A stretch of 64,000 bases of DNA from Alkalicoccus halolimnae (GTDB lineage Bacteria; Bacillota; Bacilli; Bacillales; Salisediminibacteriaceae). The notes under the pieces were generated by a model. The model made no database searches, was not told the origin of the DNA, and saw only the letters and a list, made by a program, of their open reading frames with translations. The position numbers were made by a program, and so were the translations under genes. Positions 8,514-17,916 of the stretch are shown in pieces. Numbering within the stretch: position 1 is the first letter of the stretch; each line of letters begins with the position of its first letter. Location: contig NZ_CP144914.1 in the NCBI RefSeq assembly GCF_008014775.2, positions 372,001 through 436,000 on the forward strand, given 5' to 3'.

Positions 8514-10061
8514 ATGTATACAGCTTATAAACACGAACCATTTACAGACTTTACGAAGGAAGAAAATCAAAAGGAATTTCTCGAAGCACTGGCAGTAGTT
8601 AAAAAGGATATCGGCAAAGAATATCCGCTCATTATCGATGGAAAAGAAGTAACGACAAAGGATAAGCTCGTCAGTATTAACCCTTGTAATATCAGCGAAG
8701 AGATCGGCAGTGTATCAAAAGCTTCTCCTAAAGAAATTGATAAGGCCTTTGAAGCTGCTAAAAAAGCATTTCCAAAGTGGAGCCAGACAAATCCTGTAGC
8801 CCGCGCTGAAGTTCTTTTCCGCGCTGCGGCTATTATGCGCCGCCGCAAACATGAACTTTCGGCTACTGTAGTAAAAGAAGCCGGCAAGCCATGGGTGGAA
8901 GCGGATATCGAAGTAGCAGAAGGAATTGATTTCCTTGAATATTACGGCCGTCAGATGATTGAGCTGAAAGATGGCAAGGTGATCGAAAGTCGTGATGGAG
9001 AAAGCAACCAGTATATTTATACTTCTGCAGGAGTGGCTGTTACGATTCCGCCATGGAACTTCTCTGCAGCAATCATGATGGGAACTACCGCAGCGCCGCT
9101 TGTCGCTGGTAACACGGTCCTGCTGAAGCCGGCAGAGCCGACTCCGATTATCGCTGCGAAGTTCGTAGATATTATGCGCGAAGCAGGAGTGCCGGACGGC
9201 GTACTGAACTTTGTGCCCGGCGAACCGCATGAAATCGGGGATCACCTCGTCGATCATAAAGATACGTCAATTATTACCTTTACAGGTTCCAAAGCGACCG
9301 GCCTGCGTATTCTTGAGCGTGCTTCCAAAGTTCAGGAAGGTCAGCAGCATTTGAAGCGTGTGCTTGCTGAAATGGGCGGAAAAGATACGGTCGTCGTCGA
9401 TAAGGATGCAAATGTTGAGACGGCTGTAAATGCAATTGTAACGGCTGCATTTAACTTCTCCGGTCAGAAATGTTCTGCCGGTTCCCGTGCCGTCATCCAC
9501 AAGGATCTGTATGATGAAGTGGAAAAGCGTGTAGTAGAAGAAACAGAAAAGCTGACGCTCGGCGATACCGAAGACAACAATAATTACCTCGGTCCGGTTA
9601 TCAATCAAAAAGCTTATGACAAAGTTACAAGCTATATTAAGATCGGTAAAAAAGAAGGTAAACTTCTTACCGGAGACGAGTCGGATGACTCCAAAGGCTA
9701 CTTCATTAAGCCGACGATTTTCGGAAGCGTAGATGCAGAAGCACGGATTATGAAAGAAGAAATTTTCGGTCCGGTTCTTGCTCTATGCAAAGCGAAGAGC
9801 TACGAAGAATCGATTGATATTGCAAACAACACAGAATACGGACTTACCGGAGCGGTTATCTCCAATAACGTGGATCACCTGGAATATGCTAAGAAAAACT
9901 TCCACGTAGGTAACCTTTACTTCAACCGTAACTGTACAGGAGCTATTGTCGGCTACCACCCATTCGGCGGTTTCAAGCTGTCAGGTACCGACTCTAAAGC
10001 AGGCGGACCGGATTACCTTCTGCAGTATTTGCTGCCGAAATCCATCAGCCAGATGCTTTAA
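8514..10061 (+). CDS. rocA: 1-pyrroline-5-carboxylate dehydrogenase
   Basis: Aldehyde-dehydrogenase-superfamily enzyme of 515 residues. The N terminus ([10 protein letters not shown]) is the one seen in Bacillus RocA. The catalytic glutamate lies in LAEMGGKD and the nucleophilic cysteine in [11 protein letters not shown]. It oxidises glutamate semialdehyde/P5C to glutamate with NAD, completing the pathway begun by RocD. Start ATG 8514 has AAAAGGAG at 8498-8505; the upstream GTG at 8505 overlaps this site and is rejected. A strong terminator follows at 10080-10117. No roc permease or arginase gene is present in the window, so the locus is a reduced roc set. Confidence 0.95.
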   Translation: MYTAYKHEPFTDFTKEENQKEFLEALAVVKKDIGKEYPLIIDGKEVTTKDKLVSINPCNISEEIGSVSKASPKEIDKAFEAAKKAFPKWSQTNPVARAEVLFRAAAIMRRRKHELSATVVKEAGKPWVEADIEVAEGIDFLEYYGRQMIELKDGKVIESRDGESNQYIYTSAGVAVTIPPWNFSAAIMMGTTAAPLVAGNTVLLKPAEPTPIIAAKFVDIMREAGVPDGVLNFVPGEPHEIGDHLVDHKDTSIITFTGSKATGLRILERASKVQEGQQHLKRVLAEMGGKDTVVVDKDANVETAVNAIVTAAFNFSGQKCSAGSRAVIHKDLYDEVEKRVVEETEKLTLGDTEDNNNYLGPVINQKAYDKVTSYIKIGKKEGKLLTGDESDDSKGYFIKPTIFGSVDAEARIMKEEIFGPVLALCKAKSYEESIDIANNTEYGLTGAVISNNVDHLEYAKKNFHVGNLYFNRNCTGAIVGYHPFGGFKLSGTDSKAGGPDYLLQYLLPKSISQML

Positions 10062-10079
10062 TAGAAGCATAAAGAATAG

Positions 10080-10117
10080 ACCCTTGCCTCATTAATTTGA
10101 GGTAAGGGTTTTTTTCG
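10080..10117 (+). terminator. Terminator of rocD-rocA
   Basis: ACCCTTGCCTC pairs with GAGGTAAGGGT around a 9-nt loop, followed by seven or more T. Confidence 0.9.
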
Positions 10118-10195
10118 GTTCTGTGCACGATTAAACATTTTCGTATGTGTAATTTTCTTCTTATATTATTTGAACTATTTATCTTGGATTAGCTG

Positions 10196-10262
10196 CTTCG
10201 ATAAACGGGAGCCTTTGTTTCCGTGAGGACGCTTTCCGGCCCTCAGTCCATTCGGCTGGAAA
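10196..10262 (+). repeat. Partial R1-type repeat fragment
   Basis: This stretch includes TTTGTTTCCGTGAGGACGCTTTCCGG, corresponding to the central block of the R1 repeat (CGTTTCCATGGGGACGCTTTCCGGG at 37555-37580 and 49009-49035), but lacks the flanking blocks. The remaining 10118-10330 region shows nothing else recognisable. Confidence 0.5.
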
Positions 10263-10330
10263 AGGTTTTTCTATTGGGCAGACTGTTTTTCCGCTCTTCC
10301 ATTAACGGATCGATCTTCCATTTATGACAG

Positions 10331-10382
10331 AAAAAGAGCTGTTCCTGTCGATAACAATCGACCTCTGGAACAGCTCTTTTTA
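10331..10382. terminator. Bidirectional terminator between rocA and the subtilase gene
   Basis: AAAAAGAGCTGTTCC and GGAACAGCTCTTTTT form a 15-bp perfect stem around a 21-nt loop, with A/T tracts on both sides. It serves the minus-strand protease gene ending at 10436. Confidence 0.9.
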
Positions 10383-10435
10383 AAATCAAAATCTAAATTA
10401 GAAAAGTGGTAAGGGGAGGACGTTGGCTGCAGCCG

Positions 10436-12841
10436 TTATTCTTCGATAGTCAGTACGCCGCCGGGAATTTCAAATTCCGTATCGCCCAATGAAGCATAGG
10501 CGTTAATTTGATATCCACCCGGAGTGAGCGGCTGGCCGTCAATCGTCAAATCCCATGTGAAGCTGTGCATGCCGCGGTCAAGGTCTTCAGCAAAAGCCGT
10601 TTCTTCAAGAAGCTCTCCTGTGTCTGCATCGCGGATACGGAGGTTAAATTCGTCCGCTCCACCCGGCACATTTACAGTTCCTGTGAGATTAGCACCATCT
10701 ACTTCAAGAGAAAGGGCTGAAAGAAGTGGGAAGTCAGGATCCTGAACAAAAAGAATCGTTGGTACTTCAATCGTTTCTTCATCATTGCTTAGAAGGAAAG
10801 TACCTTCATAATATCCTGGTTCCACACCGCTTGCATCAATCTGGACACCAAAATTGATATCCTGTGTGCGCCCGGGCTGGACCTGCAGATTGTTGCTTGT
10901 CTGTACTTTAATACCTTCGTGTCCGGTAAAGTCTAAAGAATATCGCTTGCGTTCGTCAGAAAGATTGTGAACCGTGAATTTCTGACGTTCGACCTGCTTC
11001 CCGTTATCTTTATCAAATACTCCGAAAGAATGACTTCCTGGGACAGCGAGCACTTCCGTTTCAATTGCGTCAACTACCCGGATGCTTCCTGCTCCCTGAG
11101 TATTGTGCGGATAAAGGTTCCCGTCCGCATCATAAAGATTTTCTGCGGTATTCATCAAAGCAGATTTCACATAATCAACGTTCCATTCCGGATTGGCTTC
11201 AAGAATCAGCGCCGCAGCACCTGCTACGTGCGGGGCCGACATGCTTGTACCCTGAAGGGAAGCATACCCGTGAGGAGCGTCCGGATTGTGTGTAGGAATC
11301 GTACTGACGATGGCAACACCAGGAGCAGAGACATCCGGTTTAATCATCCACGTGTCCATAACCGGTCCGCGTGAAGAGAAATCTGCCATCGTTTCACCAA
11401 TTTCTCTGTCAAACTCAATGTCAAAGCTGATCGTGTTATTGCCTGCTTCAAGCTCTGCGAGAAGTTTTTCGCCGTCTTCAAGCGTCGTCATGACAGTAGG
11501 TACGGCCATGCCTGGAACTTCCGGCATTGTGCCTTCCACATTGTTATATAAAACAGCTCCGGCAGCGCCAGCTTCGGCAACTGTGTCTGCTTTATCGACA
11601 AATGCATATTCGCCGCGTGAAATTAACGCGATTTTTCCGTCAAGATCTACGCCTTCAACGTCTTCCGGTCCTGCCAGACCGACATCAACAAATTCATATT
11701 CTCCTTCATTTAGAGAAAGCAGCTGATCTACATCTGGAAAGCCCATAACTTCGGAAGAAGGGTAGTCTACGCCTTCAGAAGTGAAAATATCTGCGGCATA
11801 CTGATCATATGGGAGTTGTGTAGCACCTACAGAAATAGCATCGCGGGAAGTCCCGGGAGAGCCGACAGTCCAGTTATTTGGACCGCTGTTTCCGTTGGAT
11901 GATACCGCAACAACTCCGTCTTCCATCGCTGTGTCGAGTGCGATACTCGTAGCGAAATCAGGGTTATTCTGCGTATTGCCGAGTGATAAATTTAAAACGT
12001 CAGCACCATCTTCGACCGCACGTTCAATGCCGGCGATTACATCGGTCGTCGTCCCGCTTCCGCCAGGACCGAGAACGCGGTATCCGAGAAGAGTTGCGTC
12101 AGGAGCGACCCCTGTAATAAGGCCGTCCGCTGCAACCGTTCCTGCAACGTGTGTACCGTGAAGGGTGGAATCTCCATCAGGATTGCCCGGCTGAGTTTCC
12201 TGCGGGTCATTATCATTATCTACAAAATCCCATCCTTTATACTCGCCGAAAGCATGAGCTAAATCCGGGTGAGTGTAGTCAACGCCCGTATCAATTACTG
12301 CAACGGTAACTCCCTCTCCCGTATATCCGCTTTCCCATGCTTCGTCAGCACCAATAAATGGAGCACTGTCCATCATGGCAGGGCTGAAAGTTTCAGGATC
12401 AAGCACTTCTGTTTCATTATCAAACTCTACTTCATAAGTTTCATCCGGGTAGACGGCTTTCACACCGGACACTTCCATCACATCTGGAAGTTCATTTTGA
12501 GATACTTCCAATGAGAAGCCTGAAAATAAGTAATCATATTCCCGGTTTACTTCGCTGGAAGAAGCAGCGTCTGCAACTTCGGAAATAATTTGATCTCTTA
12601 CAGCAGCGAGATTTTCTTTAGACTGACTGTTCCCCTGCTGTTTGGAGCGTAAAATGGATTCTTCCTCTATTTCTACAATAACGTTGACTGCTTCCGAAGA
12701 AGAATAGTCGGCATCCAGCTGGGCAGGAGTTTCGGTAACTGTCTGATTCGTTCCTGCAGCAAGACCTGTTCCGCTGAAACCGGTAAGAGAAAGCAGAAGA
12801 ATTAATACGAAAATAAAACAAGATCGAACTCTCTGTTTCAT
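10436..12841 (-). CDS. vpr: Secreted subtilisin-like serine protease (Vpr type)
   Basis: Extracellular S8 peptidase of 801 residues, very close to B. subtilis Vpr (806). Domains in order: Sec signal peptide (residues ~1-29, ending GLAAG), an I9 inhibitor propeptide (~45-140), and the catalytic domain with Asp in AVIDTGVDYTHPDL, His in HGTHVAGTVA and Ser in GTSMSAPHVAGAA. A protease-associated (PA) insert (~375-465, AGAAGAVLYNN) lies between His and Ser. The C terminus holds beta-sandwich modules, the last resembling a FlgD-type Ig-like domain. The protein is strongly acidic, consistent with activity outside a salt-adapted cell. It is monocistronic, with AAAGGGG upstream of the start and a shared terminator at 10331-10382. 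Confidence 0.9.
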   Translation of the reverse strand: MKQRVRSCFIFVLILLLSLTGFSGTGLAAGTNQTVTETPAQLDADYSSSEAVNVIVEIEEESILRSKQQGNSQSKENLAAVRDQIISEVADAASSSEVNREYDYLFSGFSLEVSQNELPDVMEVSGVKAVYPDETYEVEFDNETEVLDPETFSPAMMDSAPFIGADEAWESGYTGEGVTVAVIDTGVDYTHPDLAHAFGEYKGWDFVDNDNDPQETQPGNPDGDSTLHGTHVAGTVAADGLITGVAPDATLLGYRVLGPGGSGTTTDVIAGIERAVEDGADVLNLSLGNTQNNPDFATSIALDTAMEDGVVAVSSNGNSGPNNWTVGSPGTSRDAISVGATQLPYDQYAADIFTSEGVDYPSSEVMGFPDVDQLLSLNEGEYEFVDVGLAGPEDVEGVDLDGKIALISRGEYAFVDKADTVAEAGAAGAVLYNNVEGTMPEVPGMAVPTVMTTLEDGEKLLAELEAGNNTISFDIEFDREIGETMADFSSRGPVMDTWMIKPDVSAPGVAIVSTIPTHNPDAPHGYASLQGTSMSAPHVAGAAALILEANPEWNVDYVKSALMNTAENLYDADGNLYPHNTQGAGSIRVVDAIETEVLAVPGSHSFGVFDKDNGKQVERQKFTVHNLSDERKRYSLDFTGHEGIKVQTSNNLQVQPGRTQDINFGVQIDASGVEPGYYEGTFLLSNDEETIEVPTILFVQDPDFPLLSALSLEVDGANLTGTVNVPGGADEFNLRIRDADTGELLEETAFAEDLDRGMHSFTWDLTIDGQPLTPGGYQINAYASLGDTEFEIPGGVLTIEE

Positions 12842-13298
12842 AAGTTATAAGCCCCTTTATGTATTTTTTTTAACGGCAGAACGTGACTAAGTACCCCCTC
12901 TCAATTCCCTTTTCTCTGCCCTAATATTTAGAATTTTACATCTTTTAAAAATGGAAATCCAGTGAAAATAAGGAAATGAGACATTATTCCCTATAATGAA
13001 TAAATGAAATATTTTATTAAAACTGGGAACAAAGTCACGAGAGAATTGATTTATTTTAAGCAGCATCAGCAAAATAAATAAATTTCGGGTACAAAAACTT
13101 CCGAATTTCGAAATGATATGAATATAAGAATAAAAGGGTCTCACAGCTGTTGAATAAATGAGTTAATTGTCATAGGTATTTAATATCATATTTAACGGCC
13201 GAAGATTAATGGGGAAATTAAAGTGCAGAAGGTAAAAAAACGGGAGGGGGGGACATGATAAGAAATGTTTTCTATTGGACGGTAGAAAGGCGTTAAAC
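12842..13298. other. Intergenic region upstream of the subtilase
   Basis: About 450 AT-rich bases holding the promoter region of the minus-strand protease. I see no gene with both a ribosome site and a coding-like composition. The short open frames here are rich in Phe/Ile/Asn, as expected for AT-rich non-coding DNA. Confidence 0.6.
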
Positions 13299-13338
13299 GG
13301 AAAAAACCTGTCAGACAGGCAGAAATGTCTGACAGGTT
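13299..13338 (-). terminator. Terminator of the mechanosensitive-channel-like gene
   Basis: AACCTGTCAGACA (13305-13317) and TGTCTGACAGGTT (13326-13338) form a perfect 13-bp stem. The A-tract at 13301-13306 becomes the U-run when read from the minus strand. Confidence 0.88.
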
Positions 13339-13378
13339 CTTTAAACTTCGTTCCAGTTCCACAGCAGCTGCTTAGTAT

Positions 13379-14740
13379 TTATATGCCGGGATCATGTGAA
13401 CCAGGTCCTTCATCTCGAGGAATGCCGGGATCATGGACATCCGTTCTCCGCGTGCCTGGACTGGATCCGGTTGATGAATCATCAGGAGCGGCAGCTGGAT
13501 TGCCTGGTTTACTGCTTTCTTTCTTCATTTTTTTATCAAGCTCTTGAAGTTTCACCCGTGCAAAGTCTCTGCCTCCCACACCAAAGGCAATCGCAAAGGC
13601 AACGGCCAGAGCACCAAGAATGAGCAGGAAGGCGCTGTTAACTATATTTGAAGCGAATTCCATCTGATCGAACGCCATAAATGCAGCAAACACGATGATT
13701 GTATATTTAACTAAGGCCGAATAAAAAGCGCTGTCAGCGTATTTTTTCACAAGAGAGCCGAGGTAGTGGCCCGCAAACAAACCGAGCAGCAGAATGATCA
13801 GCGCACTAACGAGAAGAGGCAGGAAGGTGAGAATGGCTTCTCCGATATTGTTCAATACCTCCAGCTGCAGCACGTTCAATGCTTCTACTGTGAAGAAGAG
13901 AATTATCAATATTTTTACAGCCTGGCCAAGTATGTTGGAAAGCTGCAGAGAAGATTTGGATGGGCCTTCCATCTGGAAAAAGCTGTATACACGGTTGATA
14001 CCGGTCCGGGCGAGCAGATTTTTCAGCAGATCTCCGATAAACTTTGCAATAAAGTAACCAACGAGTACGAGAGCTATTGCAACGAATACGTTTGGAATCA
14101 TACTGAGAATCGTATTAAATACGTTGTTGATCGGCTCTGAAATCATTTGGATATTGAGTGCTTCAAGAGCCACGGTGATAATGGGAATAAGAATGAGAAT
14201 GAAAAGAATGTTAGCCAGAATAGAGGAAAGTTTAACAGAAGAATCTTTATCTTTGGGATCATCTTCGAATTTGGTCCATTTATTAAACCAATGATCGATT
14301 TTCAGACTTTCAAGGAGTCGGAAAACCAGGTCTTTAACGAGACGTGCAACGAAGATACCGATGATAAGAATAAGAGCGGCAGCAAATAGATTAGGCAGAA
14401 AAGCGAGGAAAGTCTCCATCATATTCGTTATCGGTCCGGAAACAGCTTCCATGTTGAGAGCGTCGAGAATACTCGGTAGGAACAACAGGAAAACAAGGAA
14501 ATAAGCGACTTTGGCAACGGATGTTAAAATGGCTGCTCCCTGCTCTTCATCTTTGATAAGCGGTGTTTTTGCCAGGCCTCGATGGGCTCCCACCTTTTTC
14601 AGACCTTTACTGATCAGGTTTTTAACGACCAGCGCAATTATCCAGGCAAGCAGCAGTAACAGGAGTGCGACCACAACGTTTGCAAGGCCGGAAATCAGAT
14701 CGCCCAGCAGGTTTTGAAACTGTGTGCCTACTTCATTCAT
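13379..14740 (-). CDS. Mechanosensitive-channel-like membrane protein with repeated TM_helix domains
   Basis: Integral membrane protein of 453 residues. It contains several internally similar units, each a hydrophobic helix followed by an amphipathic segment: LLLAWIIALVVKNLISKGL, LIIGIFVARLVKDLVFRLL, LVLVGYFIAKFIGDLLKNLL and LLLGLFAGHYLGSLVKKY. This matches the 'conserved TM helix' family related to small-conductance mechanosensitive channels (CmpX-like). The end of the MscS-like core is GVGGRDFARVKL, followed by a Pro/Gly/Ser/Asp-rich tail of about 40 residues likely to be disordered. The probable role is osmotic or membrane-stress response. The classical MscS beta-domain is not evident, so ion conduction is inferred. 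AAGGAGGAG precedes ATG 14740; the gene is single. Confidence 0.78.
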   Translation of the reverse strand: MNEVGTQFQNLLGDLISGLANVVVALLLLLLAWIIALVVKNLISKGLKKVGAHRGLAKTPLIKDEEQGAAILTSVAKVAYFLVFLLFLPSILDALNMEAVSGPITNMMETFLAFLPNLFAAALILIIGIFVARLVKDLVFRLLESLKIDHWFNKWTKFEDDPKDKDSSVKLSSILANILFILILIPIITVALEALNIQMISEPINNVFNTILSMIPNVFVAIALVLVGYFIAKFIGDLLKNLLARTGINRVYSFFQMEGPSKSSLQLSNILGQAVKILIILFFTVEALNVLQLEVLNNIGEAILTFLPLLVSALIILLLGLFAGHYLGSLVKKYADSAFYSALVKYTIIVFAAFMAFDQMEFASNIVNSAFLLILGALAVAFAIAFGVGGRDFARVKLQELDKKMKKESSKPGNPAAAPDDSSTGSSPGTRRTDVHDPGIPRDEGPGSHDPGI

Positions 14741-14965
14741 AGTTTATTCTCCTCCTTATTCCAAAGTTAGTAATTCTTTACCTGTTTTTAAGCATAAAGA
14801 AACCTTATTATTCAATAATTATAGGTATAATGATGATTACTTTTTAGTGTACAATCGTCTGATTTCTCATTTCAGGTTAAGGACAAAGGAATCCGGATTC
14901 CTTTCGTAACGAGTTGAACGATGAAAAAGAACAGCTTCTTCGAGGGATTTGGGCGGTGGGAGAAG

Positions 14966-15125
14966 GTTCTTTTAATTGCTGCTTCAGTTCTGTTGATTCA
15001 GGAAGAAGTTTTGTTTATTCAGGCCGCGGTATTCTTAAACAGGCGGGGAGTTTCTTTTAATTCCGCGCGGTTCTGTTATTTTGGTTCTATTAATTTCCGA
15101 AAAAGTTCTTTTAATTCATGTTTTC
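14966..15125 (+). repeat. Degenerate 21-bp tandem repeat (about 8 units)
   Basis: Units begin GTTCTTTTAATT or close variants at 14966, 14987, 15008, 15029, 15050 (20 bp), 15070 (14 bp), 15084 and 15105. The second half of each unit is variable. In one plus-strand frame, opening at ATG 14921, this gives a seven-residue periodicity (VLLIAAS-VLLIQEE-VLFIQAA), but that frame has no convincing ribosome site. It is a decaying minisatellite or remnant of a repeat-coding gene. The surrounding 14741-15165 region holds nothing else recognisable apart from the upstream signals of the channel-like gene. Confidence 0.65.
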
Positions 15126-15165
15126 TCCCGTCTGCAAAATTTCCCCTTTCTTTATAAGCACAAAA

Positions 15166-15202
15166 AAACTGCCATGTTTCACATGAAACGAGGCAGCAGT
15201 TT
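15166..15202 (-). terminator. Terminator of the small minus-strand gene
   Basis: AAACTGCC...GGCAGCAGTTT with an inner stem GTTTC/GAAAC and an A-tract on the left, which is the U-run when read leftwards. It lies 5 bp after the stop of the small gene at 15208. Confidence 0.8.
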
Positions 15203-15207
15203 TATAT

Positions 15208-15375
15208 TCAGCGCATTTTTTTGTTGGCTTCATAAGTGACAGCTTTTGATTTCTGGTATTCCTGTGCGCGGTTCTTTTCCACTATAATCTTTTTATCAAG
15301 AGAGCGGTTATATTCTTCGAAGCAGTAACCGTGTGTTAATAGCATGGTTTTTTCAATATTCTCTGTCGTCTGCAA
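15208..15375 (-). CDS. Very small protein, possibly Spo0E-like
   Basis: Small gene of about 55 codons ending directly at a good terminator, which supports it being real. The favoured start is TTG 15375, preceded by AAAGGAGAG at ideal spacing; an ATG at 15393 and one at 15429 are in frame. The helical, charged product contains a GYCFEEYNRSLDKKII segment that resembles the core of Spo0E-family aspartyl-phosphate phosphatases (usual motif SxELDxLI). The motif serine is replaced (NRSLD), so the match is imperfect. Spo0E proteins dephosphorylate Spo0A~P in sporulating bacilli. The assignment is tentative; an unrelated small regulatory protein is possible. Confidence 0.45.
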   Translation of the reverse strand: MQTTENIEKTMLLTHGYCFEEYNRSLDKKIIVEKNRAQEYQKSKAVTYEANKKMR

Positions 15376-15520
15376 GCTTTTCTCTCCTTTCATGAGGAAA
15401 TTCAGCCAAAAACAGCTGTTGAATGTCATATTTCCTCACGCAAAGAGAGTTAAAACTTTTTAAAGGAAAACTAAGGAAAAAGAACGGTATATGTTCAGCG
15501 GGTTAGGTAAAGAGTCCTGT

Positions 15521-16639
15521 TTAAAAGTTCCATGACATGTCCTCCATATAGGAAGCCCATCTCAGAAGTGATTTATCTTTTCCAGGTCCGGCGACAGCAG
15601 ACAGGCCGATAAATCCATCGGGTGTTCTGACAGGAACGGACACTTGGGGAAGACCTGCAAGTCCCGCAATGCAGCAGAGCTGGAAACTTCTTTTTCTAAT
15701 GTGGTCGACTGTTTCCGGTGCAAGATTCCGCAGAGGTGCCGGTCCGGGGGAAGTCGGCATCACAAGCATATGGTCGTCGGCGAGGAGATCTGTCAGCAGA
15801 AGACGGATCTTCTCTTTTTTAATGTGTGCGGCTTCCGCCTCTTCTTTCGTAACTTTGGAAGCTGCCTCAAACCGCTCTTTAATGCCTGGTCCAAAGGCAG
15901 GCTGCTGCTGGTTCACCCAGGATCCGTGGGCTTCCCAGATTTCGAAGGCCTGGATAATCCGAAAAATTTCCGCCCAGTTTTCCAGGGACCCTTCATGAGT
16001 AAGAGAAATATCCTCCGCCCCGGAGACCAGTGGAGCGAGAAAAGAGGCAGTGGCACTGTCCGCAGCTTCCCATGCTTCCTCAGGTTTTATCGGTTTTAAG
16101 GAAACAGGCTTTTCCATAGTGGAGGGAAGCAGAACTTCTCCGACTTTTGCAAGCATTTCAGAGGAAAGGCTCATCCATCCAACTGTATCGAAAGAAGGCG
16201 AAAGGGGGATCACTCCTTCGATCGGTATCTTCCCATGGGTAGGGCGGATTCCGAACACTCCACAGCAGGCGGCAGGGATCCTGACAGAACCTCCCGTGTC
16301 AGTTCCTAATGCAAAATCAACAAGTCCCGCAGCGGCGGCAGCGGCAGAACCACTGGAAGAGCCGCCTGGAATTCTGTCCGGATCCCTTGGATTTTCAGGC
16401 GTCCCATAGTGGATATTTTCCCCGTGAAGGCTGTACATCAGTTCGTCCGTCAATGTCAGGCCTTTTAAGTCAGCCCCTTCTTTTAATAAAGCTGATAGCG
16501 AGGAGGCGGTTTTAACTGCGGGCGGATGGGAACGAAACCAATCCGGATTTCCTGCTGTATTCGTAACCCCCTCTACAGAGAATACATCTTTTACAGTAAA
16601 CGTTTTTCCAGAAAGAATACCGGTTCGTGATCCTTTCAT
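15521..16639 (-). CDS. Amidase-signature family amidase
   Basis: Amidase-signature enzyme of 372 residues. The Ser-cisSer-Lys triad is recognisable: Lys in TVKDVF (about residue 17), the cis-serine in the GGSSSGSAAAAAAG stretch and the nucleophile serine in GTDTGGSVRIPAACCG. It hydrolyses an amide to acid plus ammonia; the substrate is not determined. It is shorter than GatA (~480) and has no gat partners. It diverges from the xanthine dehydrogenase operon across a 407-bp gap and lies next to the purine island. An ammonia-releasing step on a purine-derived amide is therefore possible but inferred. AGGAGG precedes ATG 16639. Confidence 0.8.
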   Translation of the reverse strand: MKGSRTGILSGKTFTVKDVFSVEGVTNTAGNPDWFRSHPPAVKTASSLSALLKEGADLKGLTLTDELMYSLHGENIHYGTPENPRDPDRIPGGSSSGSAAAAAAGLVDFALGTDTGGSVRIPAACCGVFGIRPTHGKIPIEGVIPLSPSFDTVGWMSLSSEMLAKVGEVLLPSTMEKPVSLKPIKPEEAWEAADSATASFLAPLVSGAEDISLTHEGSLENWAEIFRIIQAFEIWEAHGSWVNQQQPAFGPGIKERFEAASKVTKEEAEAAHIKKEKIRLLLTDLLADDHMLVMPTSPGPAPLRNLAPETVDHIRKRSFQLCCIAGLAGLPQVSVPVRTPDGFIGLSAVAGPGKDKSLLRWASYMEDMSWNF

Positions 16640-17046
16640 TCTGACATCCTCCTGAGTATAGATGACCGAATCGATAGAAATTCCTCCTTTAACCCTGTGG
16701 CAGCTGTAGAAAGCAAAGCTTTTAAACAGAGAGGGTGATTCTTCATTGCCCGTAATTATAACTTTTTTCAGACAGGAATGTCGTTAGGCAGAATGATGAA
16801 TACAAACAATCAACCTGTAGAAAGTGTCTAATTAAGACTGTGGTTTTCTTTTGAAACGGCCTTCCTTCAATAAAAAATGACAATGGAAAGCTTTCTGACA
16901 AAGGAAAAAAGCAGGTGAGGTTATTTAACGAAAATCTTTATTTTCTGACAATTAGCATTTACAGTACAGCATATACCTTTAAAAACAGTATTGTTCTCAC
17001 TGGAGGATAAAGTGTCGTGGAAAATCGATTTGAGGAGGAAAAGCTG
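16640..17046. other. Divergent promoter region, amidase / xanthine dehydrogenase operon
   Basis: AT-rich gap that must carry promoters in both directions. I looked for the B. subtilis PucR-box core TTGGTTAA and did not find an exact match. No small gene or strong hairpin is apparent. Confidence 0.5.
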
Positions 17047-17916
17047 ATGATTAAAACGGAGCAAGTTTGGAAACCGGCAGCTTTATCAGAGGCCTGGATG
17101 CTTTTTCAGCACTATCAGGATGACTGTTGTTTTGTAGCTGGAGGAACATGGCTCCGTACTCAATGGGAGGCAGGAACGCTGAACCGTCCTTCCCAGCTGA
17201 TATCTCTGGAGTCGGTTCCTGAAATAAGCAGTTCCGCAGAAAAAAGAGGAGATTCTATATTTATCGGTTCACTTGCTAGGTTGTCTGCTTTAATAGAAGA
17301 TCCGCTGATCCAGGAGGAGCTTCCCGAGCTTGCGAAAGCATGTGCAAGAACGGCGGCGCCTTCCATCAGAAATCAGGCAACTATAGGAGGCAACGTGCTG
17401 ACCAGGATCGGGGACACGCTTCCTTCTCTTCTCATTTACAATGCAGAACTCATCTGGTTCGACGGAAACAGCACCGTGGAAGAAATGCTGGAAGATTGGC
17501 TTCAGACAGTCAAGAAGGAATCCAGAATCCTGGTCGGGATTTCCCTGCCGCTGCAGAAAGACTATGCAAATATGGTTATGTTTTATATGAAAACAGGCAG
17601 GCGGGAAACTTTTATTCCTTCCCAGGTATCCGTAGCGGGACGTATCAGCTGTGATGAGAACGGAGATGTGATCGAAGCCGCACTTGCAGCAGGCGGAGGA
17701 AATGCAATCCCGGTAAGACTCCGTAAATCAGAAGCACTCTTCAAGAAATCATATGCACGAAACCTGTTTCCGGCACTCGTCCACCAGCAGATTAAAGAAG
17801 AATTCAATCCCCCATCGGATGTCTTTGCTTCAGCAGCTTACAAAAAGCGCGTCGCTGCAAATCTGATTGTAAGCGAATGGTACAGGAAAGGGTGTGAACA
17901 AGTTGCTTCTAAATAG
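17047..17916 (+). CDS. pucC: Xanthine dehydrogenase FAD-binding subunit
   Basis: Protein of 289 residues of the molybdopterin-dehydrogenase FAD-binding family. It carries the FVAGGTWL flavin loop near residue 35 and the ARTAAPSIRNQATIGGNVLTR motif region around residues 105-125 (core IRNQATIGGN), which binds the FAD phosphates. It passes electrons from the Fe-S subunit to NAD in hypoxanthine/xanthine oxidation to urate. ATG 17047 has GAGGAGG at 17032-17038; a GTG at 17017 is an alternative. It is the first gene of a tightly packed operon, overlapping the next gene by 23 bp. Gene order (FAD, Mo, Fe-S, XdhC, MocA) is rearranged relative to B. subtilis pucABCDE. Confidence 0.88.
   Translation: MIKTEQVWKPAALSEAWMLFQHYQDDCCFVAGGTWLRTQWEAGTLNRPSQLISLESVPEISSSAEKRGDSIFIGSLARLSALIEDPLIQEELPELAKACARTAAPSIRNQATIGGNVLTRIGDTLPSLLIYNAELIWFDGNSTVEEMLEDWLQTVKKESRILVGISLPLQKDYANMVMFYMKTGRRETFIPSQVSVAGRISCDENGDVIEAALAAGGGNAIPVRLRKSEALFKKSYARNLFPALVHQQIKEEFNPPSDVFASAAYKKRVAANLIVSEWYRKGCEQVASK

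Noticed and set aside
16640..17046. PucR operator before the xanthine dehydrogenase operon
   Set aside because: No match to the TTGGTTAA core on either strand by eye; only a one-mismatch version near 28851 was kept, at low confidence.
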